Below, in pieces: positions 1 to 6,796 of a DNA stretch of 10,307 nucleotides. The stretch is from an uncultured Oscillospiraceae bacterium. GTDB lineage: Bacteria; Bacillota_A; Clostridia; Oscillospirales; Oscillospiraceae. The notes beneath the pieces are model-generated. The model ran no database searches and was not told where the DNA came from. It was given only the letters and a program-made list of their open reading frames with translations. Position numbers and translations under genes: made by a program. How positions within the stretch are numbered: the first letter of the stretch is position 1; every line of letters begins with the position of its first letter. The stretch covers positions 1-10,307 of the forward strand of contig CALXGC010000070.1 of assembly GCA_944387755.1 (NCBI GenBank), in the 5' to 3' direction.

Positions 1-533
1 ACGACATGCTCCTGTCCCTCATCACCCTGAAGTACACCCAGTCCAACTCCGTGTGCTATGTGAAGAACGGCATGACCATCGGCGTGGGGGCCGGCCAGCA
101 GAGCCGCATCCACTGCACCCGCCTGGCAGGCAACAAGGCGGACATCTGGTGGCTGCGCCAGCACCCGAAGGTTCTGGGCCTCCAGTTTGTGGACGGCATC
201 CGCCGCCCCGACCGGGACAACGCCATCGACCTGTATATCTCCGAGGAGCACGAGGACGTGCTGGCCGAGGGGACCTGGCAGACCATCTTCAAAGTGAAGC
301 CTGAGGCGCTCACCGCCCAGGAGAAGGCCGCCTGGATCGCCCAGATGTCCGGCGTCACCGTGGGCTCCGACGCCTTCTTCCCCTTCGGGGACAACGTGGA
401 GCGGGCCCGGAAGTCCGGCGTCCAGTACATCGCCCAGCCCGGCGGCTCCCTCCGGGACGACCAGGTTATCGCCCCCGCGAACAAGTACGGCATGGTCATG
501 GCCTTCACCGGCATCCGGCTGTTCCATCATTAA
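1..533 (+). CDS. purH: AICAR formyltransferase, C-terminal part (5' end outside window)
   Basis: Phosphoribosylaminoimidazolecarboxamide (AICAR) formyltransferase, which moves the formyl group of 10-formyl-THF to AICAR to make FAICAR, the penultimate step of IMP synthesis in the cytoplasm. The reading frame is open from base 3 and stops at 531-533, so about 176 C-terminal residues are visible. Diagnostic motifs are KYTQSNSVCY, GVGAGQQSR, SDAFFPFGDN and the closing AQPGGSLRDD ... FTGIRLFHH. Classical bifunctional PurH has only a short linker (roughly 20 residues) between GAGQxSR and SDAFFPF. Here about 85 residues lie between them, including a WWLRQHPKVL block, which matches the shorter stand-alone transformylase type of Clostridia. 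The catalytic Lys-His pair and any cyclohydrolase domain would lie upstream, out of view. purD follows 82 bases downstream on the same strand, consistent with a purine operon. Family call is firm; the stand-alone type is a confident inference. Confidence 0.93.
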   Translation, partial: DMLLSLITLKYTQSNSVCYVKNGMTIGVGAGQQSRIHCTRLAGNKADIWWLRQHPKVLGLQFVDGIRRPDRDNAIDLYISEEHEDVLAEGTWQTIFKVKPEALTAQEKAAWIAQMSGVTVGSDAFFPFGDNVERARKSGVQYIAQPGGSLRDDQVIAPANKYGMVMAFTGIRLFHH

Positions 534-541
534 CCACAAGT

Positions 542-598
542 CCCGCTCACTTGAGGGCGGGCGCGTATCAAAAGCAGAGGGGCGGCTTCGGCCGCCCC
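542..598 (+). other. Two stem-loops in the purH-purD gap
   Basis: The 82-base gap holds two hairpins. The first pairs 542-548 with 553-561, with a 2-base bulge. The second is a perfect 8-bp stem, GGGGCGGC (579-586) and GCCGCCCC (591-598), closed by a TTCG tetraloop (587-590), a very stable C(UUCG)G cap. No T-tract follows, so a normal intrinsic terminator is unlikely. The second stem ends only 6 bases before the purD ribosome site (AGGAG, 605-609). It could pause polymerase, set an mRNA processing or decay boundary, or tune purD translation. The structure is seen directly; function is inferred. Confidence 0.55.
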
Positions 599-615
599 CG
601 TGAGAGGAGCAAAAC

Positions 616-1868
<1,253 letters not shown>

Positions 1869-1872
<4 letters not shown>

Positions 1873-2534
1873 CGTTGGAGCTTCAGGGCATTATATTCGA
1901 TGTGGACGGGGTGCTGTTCGATACGGAGCGCCTGGCCCATCAGACCTGGCTCACGGTCAGCCGGGAGATGGGCTGGCCCCAGGTGGGGGAGGCCTATCTG
2001 GAGTTCGTGGGCCAGAACCGGGCGGACACCTTCGCCAAAATGAGCGCCATGTTTGGAGAAGCCTTCCCCAAAGAGACTTTCATGCGGGTGTGCTCCGCCT
2101 ACTCCCAGGCCAAGATTGAGCGCGAGGGCGTCCCCATGAAGCCGGGCGTGCGGGAGCTTCTGGCCTTTCTCAACGCCCGGCACATCCCCGCCGCCCTGGC
2201 CACCTCCACCGGCCGGGAGCGCACCAGCCGCCGGATGGAGCTGACCGGTTTGGGCCCCTGCTTCTCCGCCATCGTCACCGGGGACCAGGTGGTCCACAGC
2301 AAGCCGGACCCGGAGATCTACCGCCTGGCCTGTGAGGCCCTGGGCACAGACCCGGCCCATACCCTGGCCATTGAGGACTCCCGCAACGGAATCCTCTCCG
2401 CCCACGGGGCGGGAATGCCGGTGATTATGGTCCCGGACATGATTCCTCCCACTCCGGAGCTGGAGGCGCTGCTCTTCCGGCGCTGCGGCAGCCTGACGGA
2501 GGTCCAGAGGCTGCTGGAACAGCTTCTCCCCTGA
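1869..2534 (+). CDS. HAD-superfamily phosphatase / beta-phosphoglucomutase-like
   Basis: Haloacid dehalogenase subfamily IA hydrolase, 221 residues, cytosolic. All four HAD motifs are present: motif I FDVDGVLFD (10-18), nucleophile Asp11 and acid/base Asp13; motif II ATSTGR (111-116), Ser113 or Thr112; motif III Lys145 in HSKPDPEIY; motif IV IEDSRNGI (168-175) with Asp170. A helical cap lies between residues about 18 and 90. This pattern fits sugar-phosphate phosphatases and beta-phosphoglucomutase-like enzymes; substrate cannot be told from sequence. Its ATG overlaps the purD stop (ATGA, 1869-1872), implying translational coupling. The nearest Shine-Dalgarno, GGGAAGG at 1861-1867, is only 1 base from this ATG but 7 bases from an in-frame TTG at 1875, so a start two codons later is a real alternative; motif I is kept either way. 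Position in the purine operon suggests a nucleotide or phosphosugar clean-up role, which is only inference. Confidence 0.88.
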
Positions 2535-2544
2535 GGGGCGGTTT

Positions 2545-2554
2545 CTTTGCAAAG
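2545..2554. promoter_or_regulatory. CTTTGCAAAG palindrome upstream of the ATPase promoter
   Basis: A perfect 10-base palindrome lying 7 bases upstream of the proposed -35 box of the P-type ATPase promoter. Its core TTGCAA (2547-2552) recurs at 5363-5368 and 5417-5422 upstream of the HTH regulator gene. This could be an operator; the binding protein is unknown and chance is possible in such AT-richer gaps. Confidence 0.3.
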
Positions 2555-2561
2555 GTTTAAC

Positions 2562-2589
2562 TTGCATATTCCGACAAACTGCGTATAAT
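2562..2589 (+). promoter_or_regulatory. Sigma-A-type promoter for the P-type ATPase leader
   Basis: A perfect -10 box TATAAT (2584-2589) lies 16 bases after a weak -35 box TTGCAT (2562-2567). The surrounding bases are AT-rich, unlike the flanking GC-rich genes. A start of transcription near 2596 is expected, giving a leader of about 95 bases before the ATPase start codon. This is the best -10 match I found in the window. Confidence 0.6.
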
Positions 2590-2603
2590 AAGTAAAGTTA
2601 AAT

Positions 2604-2664
2604 GGACGGAGCTTTTTTCCCGCACGGCAAGCAAAACGCCTGCCGTGCAGCTCCGTCCCTTTTT
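2604..2664 (+). terminator. Terminator-like hairpin in the ATPase leader (possible attenuator)
   Basis: A 10-bp outer stem, GGACGGAGCT (2604-2613) with AGCTCCGTCC (2649-2658), encloses an 8-bp inner stem, GCACGGCA (2622-2629) with TGCCGTGC (2641-2648). An 8-base bulge TTTTTCCC (2614-2621) sits on the 5' side only. A T-tract (2660-2664) follows, as in intrinsic terminators. It lies downstream of the TATAAT promoter and 27 bases before the start codon, so it interrupts both the upstream operon and the ATPase's own promoter. It may simply end the purine operon, or act as an attenuator, or end a short RNA of about 70 bases. Confidence 0.7.
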
Positions 2665-2675
2665 CTGGAAATGTG

Positions 2676-2681
2676 AAAGGA
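2676..2681 (+). promoter_or_regulatory. Ribosome binding site that selects the TTG start at 2692
   Basis: AAAGGA at 2676-2681 is the only good Shine-Dalgarno here. It is 1 base from an in-frame GTG at 2683 (too close) and 10 bases from an in-frame TTG at 2692. The TTG start also gives an N-terminus (MNYHQETPEAVL) like that of related ATPases, so TTG is preferred. Confidence 0.65.
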
Positions 2682-2691
2682 CGTGATACCA

Positions 2692-5310
2692 TTGAACTAC
2701 CACCAGGAAACCCCGGAGGCGGTCCTGGAGGAGCTGGATACCACACAGGAGGGTCTGACCCACCAGGAGGCGGGCGTGCGCCTGCTGCACTACGGCCCCA
2801 ACAAGCTGGCGGAGGGTGAGAAGGTCACTCTGCTCCAGCGCTTTCTCCAGCAGCTCTCCGACCCCATGATTATCATCCTGCTGGCTGCCGCCGCCGTCTC
2901 CGGTATTACCGCCGCCTACTCCGGCGAATCGTTCACCGACGTGTTCATCATTCTCATTGTGGTGCTTATCAACGCCGTGCTGGGCGTGTACCAGGAGAGC
3001 AAGGCGGAAAAAGCCATCGAAGCCCTTCAGGAGATGACCGCCGCCACCAGCAAGGTCCTGCGCAACGGAAAAGTCTCTCTCCTGCGCAGCGAGGCCATGG
3101 TCCCCGGCGACATTGTCATTCTGGAGGCGGGCGACGCCGTTCCCGCCGACTGCCGCATTCTGGAGAGCTTCAGCCTGAAGGCGGAGGAGGCCGCCCTCAC
3201 CGGCGAGAGCGTCCCGGTGGAGAAGGACATCCAGGCCATCCAGACGGAGGGCGAGGTCCCGCTGGGCGACCGGCACTGTATGCTCTATATGGGCTCCACC
3301 GTGGTCTACGGCCGCGGCCGGGCCGTGGTGTGCTCCACCGGCATGAACACCGAGATGGGCAAGATTGCCGACGCCCTGGCCCAGGCCCAGGAGGGCGAGA
3401 CGCCCCTCCAGCGCAAGCTGGGCCAGCTCAGTAAAATCCTCAGCGTGCTGGTGCTGGGCATCTGCGTATTTATCTTCCTGTTCAGCCTGCTTCGGGCGGG
3501 CGACTTCCATCTGGACACCGTCATCAGCACCTTTATGGTGGCCGTCAGCCTGGCCGTGGCTGCCATTCCGGAGGGTCTGGCCGCCGTCGTCACCATTGTG
3601 CTGTCCATCGGCGTCACCAATATGTCCAAGCGCAACGCGGTAATCCGGCGGCTTACCGCCGTGGAGACGCTGGGCTGCGCCCAGGTGATCTGCTCGGATA
3701 AGACGGGCACGCTGACCCAGAACAAGATGACCGTGGTGGACCACTTCGGCGACCCCCTGAAGACCGCCCGCGCCAGGTCCCTGTGCTCCGACGCCGCCCC
3801 CGACGAGACGGGAAACGCGGTGGGCGAGCCCACCGAATGCGCCCTGGTCAACTGGGCCGCCAAGGAGGGGCTGGGCAAGTCCGCTCTGGAGAAGGAGATG
3901 CCCCGGGTGGGCGAGGCCCCCTTCGACTCCGGCCGGAAGATGATGTCCACCATCCACAGGACGGAGCACGGCTTTGTGCAGTACACCAAGGGCGCTCCCG
4001 ACGAGCTGCTTAAGCGCTGCACTCACTATGAGAAAGACGGCCAGATTCTCCCCCTGGATGAGAAGGCCCGCGCCGGGATTCTGGCCCAGAACAAGGCCAT
4101 GGCCGACCAGGCCCTCCGGGTGCTGGCCGCTGCCCAGCGCACCTATGAGACGCTGCCGGAGGACCAGTCCCCGGAGGCCCTGGAGCACGACCTGGTCTTC
4201 CTGGGCCTGGCCGGCATGATTGACCCCATCCGCCCCGAAGTGAAGGACGCCATCGCGGAGTGCAAAACCGCCGGCATCCGGGCGGTGATGATCACCGGCG
4301 ACCACCGGGATACCGCCGTGGCCATCGCCAGGCAGCTGGGCATCCTGGAACACGACGGCCAGGCCATCACCGGCGCCCAGCTCAACCAGATCAGCGACGA
4401 GGAGCTGGACAAGACCATCGACCGCTACAGCGTCTACGCCCGCGTCCAGCCGGAGCATAAAGTACGCATCGTCAACGCCTGGAAGAAGCGGGGCTGCATC
4501 ACCGCCATGACCGGCGACGGCGTCAACGACGCCCCCTCCATCAAATCCGCCGACATCGGCGTGGGCATGGGCATCACCGGCACCGACGTGACCAAGAACG
4601 TGGCCGACATGGTGCTGGCCGACGACAACTTCGCCACCATTGTGGGGGCCGTCCAGGAGGGCCGGCGGATCTACGACAACATCCGCAAGGCCATCCAGTT
4701 CCTGCTGGGCTCCAACATGAGCGAGGTGCTCAGCGTCTTCTTCGCCACCCTCCTGGGCTTCGTCATTCTGGAGCCGGTGCACCTGCTGTGGATCAACCTG
4801 ATTACCGACTGCTTCCCCGCCCTGGCCCTGGGCATGGAGAAGGGCGAGCCCGACCTGATGCGCCGCCCGCCCCGGAAGGCCAGCGACGGCATCTTTGCCG
4901 GCGGTCTGGGCTTCGACGTGGCCTATCAGGGCCTTATGGTGACGGTTCTGGTGCTGGCCGCCTACTTCATCGGCCACTTTATGGAGGCCGGCGTGTGGGA
5001 GATCACCCAGAGCGCCGACGGCATGACCATGGCCTTCCTGACCATGAGCATGGCGGAGATCTTCCACAGCTTCAACATGCGCTCCCAGCGGGGCAGCGTG
5101 TTCCAGCTCCACAGCCACAATAAAATGCTCTGGGGCGCTATGCTGCTGAGCCTGATTCTCACCACCGCCGTGATCTACCTCCCCGGCCTGTCCGACGCCT
5201 TCGGCTTCACCCACATCGACCCCATGGAGTACGCCGTGGCCCTGATTCTGGCCGTGCTGGTCATCCCTATTGTGGAGTGCGTCAAGGCCGTCCAGCGCTC
5301 CAGACACTAA
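2692..5310 (+). CDS. P2-type cation-transporting ATPase, probable Ca2+ pump
   Basis: Membrane ATPase exporting a cation, probably Ca2+, by phosphoenzyme cycling; 872 residues from the TTG start, typical for bacterial PMR1/SERCA-like pumps. Order: N-terminal cation ATPase domain; M1-M2 (about 57-97); actuator loop with TGES (170-173); M3-M4 with PEGL (293-296); phosphorylation site DKTGTLT with Asp336; nucleotide domain with KGAPD (433-437); hinge MTGDGVNDAP (606-615); M5-M10 to the C-terminus. Residues matching SERCA Ca2+ ligands are present: Glu294 (E309), Asn675 and Glu678 (N768, E771), Asn702, Thr705, Asp706 (N796, T799, D800) and Glu789 (E908). This favours Ca2+ over Na+/K+ or H+, and possibly two ions per cycle. 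It stands alone between a terminator-like leader hairpin and a downstream terminator. A GTG at 2683 is a less likely start. Ion choice is inference; family is firm. Confidence 0.93.
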   Translation: MNYHQETPEAVLEELDTTQEGLTHQEAGVRLLHYGPNKLAEGEKVTLLQRFLQQLSDPMIIILLAAAAVSGITAAYSGESFTDVFIILIVVLINAVLGVYQESKAEKAIEALQEMTAATSKVLRNGKVSLLRSEAMVPGDIVILEAGDAVPADCRILESFSLKAEEAALTGESVPVEKDIQAIQTEGEVPLGDRHCMLYMGSTVVYGRGRAVVCSTGMNTEMGKIADALAQAQEGETPLQRKLGQLSKILSVLVLGICVFIFLFSLLRAGDFHLDTVISTFMVAVSLAVAAIPEGLAAVVTIVLSIGVTNMSKRNAVIRRLTAVETLGCAQVICSDKTGTLTQNKMTVVDHFGDPLKTARARSLCSDAAPDETGNAVGEPTECALVNWAAKEGLGKSALEKEMPRVGEAPFDSGRKMMSTIHRTEHGFVQYTKGAPDELLKRCTHYEKDGQILPLDEKARAGILAQNKAMADQALRVLAAAQRTYETLPEDQSPEALEHDLVFLGLAGMIDPIRPEVKDAIAECKTAGIRAVMITGDHRDTAVAIARQLGILEHDGQAITGAQLNQISDEELDKTIDRYSVYARVQPEHKVRIVNAWKKRGCITAMTGDGVNDAPSIKSADIGVGMGITGTDVTKNVADMVLADDNFATIVGAVQEGRRIYDNIRKAIQFLLGSNMSEVLSVFFATLLGFVILEPVHLLWINLITDCFPALALGMEKGEPDLMRRPPRKASDGIFAGGLGFDVAYQGLMVTVLVLAAYFIGHFMEAGVWEITQSADGMTMAFLTMSMAEIFHSFNMRSQRGSVFQLHSHNKMLWGAMLLSLILTTAVIYLPGLSDAFGFTHIDPMEYAVALILAVLVIPIVECVKAVQRSRH

Positions 5311-5330
5311 AGCTTCAAATTTCAATCAAA

Positions 5331-5364
5331 AAGAGGCGGAAGCACGAACTTCCGCCTCTTTTTT
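5331..5364 (+). terminator. Intrinsic terminator after the ATPase gene
   Basis: Perfect 12-bp stem AAGAGGCGGAAG (5331-5342) with CTTCCGCCTCTT (5349-5360), 6-base loop CACGAA, then Ts to 5364. It begins 20 bases after the ATPase stop. A-tracts precede it, so it could also work on the minus strand, though no minus-strand gene ends here. It separates the ATPase from the HTH gene. Confidence 0.93.
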
Positions 5365-5416
5365 GCAAAAACCGGTCCATGCAACCGGCAGTTGTCAAAT
5401 TGTATTCTCTTCTTGG

Positions 5417-5445
5417 TTGCAAAACCGCCGCCTCTTTGCTATCCT
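5417..5445 (+). promoter_or_regulatory. Extended -10 promoter for the HTH gene
   Basis: TTGCAA (5417-5422) as -35, a 17-base spacer, and TATCCT (5440-5445) as -10 preceded by TG at 5437-5438, an extended -10 element. The expected transcript start is near 5452, about 40 bases before the ATG at 5492. The -35 is itself the palindrome TTGCAA also seen at 5363-5368, and an inverted pair GCAACC (5381-5386) / GGTTGC (5415-5420) brackets the region upstream, so repressor or autoregulatory binding is possible. Confidence 0.5.
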
Positions 5446-5491
5446 GAAAAACGTCAAAGAACGCTGCTTTTCCCACAGGAGGTACGCACGG

Positions 5492-6259
5492 ATGGAATTT
5501 CAACAGCGGCTCTATGAGCTGCGCAAAAAAGCCGGTCTGAGTCAGGAGGGGCTGGCCGGCCTGCTGGGCGTCACCCGGCAGGCGGTTCAAAAGTGGGAGG
5601 CGGGGACCTCCCGCCCGGACATGGACAACCTGGCCGCCCTGGCCCGGTACTTCAACGTCACCCTGGACTATCTCGTCACCGGACAGGAGCCCCCCGCGCT
5701 CCAGGCCCAAACCACCATCATCAACAACTACTGCCAGCGGCGCTGCGCGTATGAGTACAAGAGCCAGCGCACCCTGTTCGGCCTTCCGCTGGTACACATC
5801 CGCCTGGGGGATCGAGGCGCCGGGCTGGCCAAGGGCGTTCTGGCCATTGGAAACTGCGCCGTGGGCCTCTTTGCCCTGGGCGGCTTCTCCTTCGGCCTGG
5901 TGAGCATCGGCGGGCTGTCCTTCGGCCTGCTGTTCTCCCTTGGGGGACTGGCCCTGGGCGGCCTGGCTATAGGCGGCCTGGGCATTGGCCTGCTGGCGTT
6001 CGGCGGCGCGGCGGTGGGCTGGCTGGCAATGGGCAGCGCCGCCTGCGGGGTGTACGCCGCCGGAGGGGCCGCTCTGGCCTCCAAAATCGCCGTCGGCGGC
6101 TCCGCCCACGCCCCCCTGGCCATTGGGCAGATTGCGGAGGGCGTGCGCGCCTTCAGCCTGGATACCGACCCGGCAATTCTGGCCGCCGCCGTCCGGGAGA
6201 CGGCGGATACGCCTGGATTTGTCCGGGATTTTCTCCTCTTCCTGGCGCAAAATTGGTAA
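5492..6259 (+). CDS. XRE-type HTH regulator with glycine-rich hydrophobic repeat tail
   Basis: 255 residues. Residues about 6-60 form a Cro/C1-type helix-turn-helix (LRKKAGLSQEGLAGLLGVTR, then QAVQKWEAG, then the LDYLV end), which should bind DNA. A linker with YEYKSQRTLFGLPLVHI (87-103) follows, then from 115 to 197 there is no charged residue: a tandem repeat of the form G-G-h-S/A-h-G-h-h-A/S-h (10 residues, or 5-residue half-units), ending near KIAVGG (198-203). A charged C-terminal tail (about 215-255) closes it. The tail may be membrane-embedded or a beta-solenoid; neither is shown. I recall similar unnamed proteins in gut Clostridia, with no known role. The ATG at 5492 has AGGAGGT at 5477-5483, 8 bases away; the frame is open further upstream but that part runs through the terminator and promoter. 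Convergent with greA, and downstream of a probable Ca2+ ATPase with its own promoter. Confidence 0.85.
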   Translation: MEFQQRLYELRKKAGLSQEGLAGLLGVTRQAVQKWEAGTSRPDMDNLAALARYFNVTLDYLVTGQEPPALQAQTTIINNYCQRRCAYEYKSQRTLFGLPLVHIRLGDRGAGLAKGVLAIGNCAVGLFALGGFSFGLVSIGGLSFGLLFSLGGLALGGLAIGGLGIGLLAFGGAAVGWLAMGSAACGVYAAGGAALASKIAVGGSAHAPLAIGQIAEGVRAFSLDTDPAILAAAVRETADTPGFVRDFLLFLAQNW

Positions 6260-6286
6260 AAAAACAGGGCCGCTAAGGCGGCCCTG
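6258..6286 (-). terminator. Intrinsic terminator of the greA operon
   Basis: Reading the minus strand, a perfect 9-bp stem CAGGGCCGC / GCGGCCCTG (6286-6278 and 6273-6265) with a 4-base loop is followed by seven Ts (complement of 6264-6258). It starts 6 bases after the greA stop. Its T-tract overlaps the TAA of the convergent HTH gene (6257-6259). On the plus strand no T-tract follows, so it works in one direction only. Confidence 0.9.
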
Positions 6287-6292
6287 GGGAAT

Positions 6293-6796
6293 TCAGAAGC
6301 GGTTGAGGGGAACCTCTCCGCTGTCGGTCCCCTTTTCAATGGCCTGGACGACGGCGTCATAGCCATAGCTCTCGCTGACCTGGATGTGGACCCGGTCTCC
6401 CACCCGCTTGCCCAGCAGGCAGCGTCCCACGGGGGACTCCTTGCTGATTAACCCGCGGAGGGGGTCCTGCCGGACGGTGGTGACAATCTGAAAGACCTCG
6501 GTCTCGTTGTCGTCCTCCATGTAGACGGTCACTTTGTCATAGAGCCCCACCTGGTCCGCCCCGGCATTGTCGCCGATGACCACGGCGGTCTTGATCATAT
6601 TCTCCAGAAAACGGATGCGGCTCTCGTTGCGGTTCTTCTCCCGCTTTGCGGCCTTATACTCGAAGTTTTCGCTCAGGTCGCCGAAGGCTCTTGCGGTCTT
6701 GACGTCCTCCAGCAGCTTGGGGCGCAGGACGCTCCGCCGGTGCTCCAGCTCCTCCTGCATCAGCTTCAGGTCCTGTCTGGTCAATTCATCGTGCAT
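6293..6796 (-). CDS. greA: GreA/GreB-family transcription elongation factor
   Basis: Binds the RNA polymerase secondary channel and stimulates cleavage of backtracked RNA. 167 residues, near the usual GreA length of about 158. The N-terminal coiled coil (about 5-75) carries the tip motif GDLSENFEYKAAKREK (39-54), with Asp40 and Glu43 matching the acidic tip residues of E. coli GreA (D41, E44). The C-terminal FKBP-like domain has LISKESPVGRCLLGKRVGDRVHI (about 116-138). I chose the ATG at 6796: GGAGG (complement of 6805-6809) is 8 bases upstream, and the family begins here. The open frame continues upstream to 6856, but those residues lie inside the racemase gene. The start overlaps the racemase stop by 11 bases, so translation is probably coupled. 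It may be a second GreA paralogue rather than the housekeeping one; this window cannot tell. Confidence 0.93.
   Translation of the reverse strand: MHDELTRQDLKLMQEELEHRRSVLRPKLLEDVKTARAFGDLSENFEYKAAKREKNRNESRIRFLENMIKTAVVIGDNAGADQVGLYDKVTVYMEDDNETEVFQIVTTVRQDPLRGLISKESPVGRCLLGKRVGDRVHIQVSESYGYDAVVQAIEKGTDSGEVPLNRF

Noticed and set aside
2590..2691. yybP-ykoY manganese riboswitch or another known riboswitch ahead of the P-type ATPase
   Set aside because: The leader is short and dominated by one hairpin; I could not see the conserved loops of yybP-ykoY, and no other known class matched by eye.
3306..3326. GC palindrome near CGGCCGCGGCCG in the ATPase gene
   Set aside because: Explained by the coding repeat Gly-Arg-Gly-Arg with G/C third positions; no T-tract or clean long stem.
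2557..5325. Very long open frame on the minus strand opposite the ATPase (over 900 codons)
   Set aside because: Its His/Gly/Val/Ala/Leu-rich product has no domain, and long antisense frames are common opposite GC-rich genes. The plus-strand ATPase has every family motif.
4261..5429. 12-base direct repeat TGCAAAACCGCC at 4261-4272 and 5418-5429
   Set aside because: One copy is in ATPase coding sequence (Cys-Lys-Thr-Ala codons) and only one is regulatory; likely chance, so not used as operator evidence.
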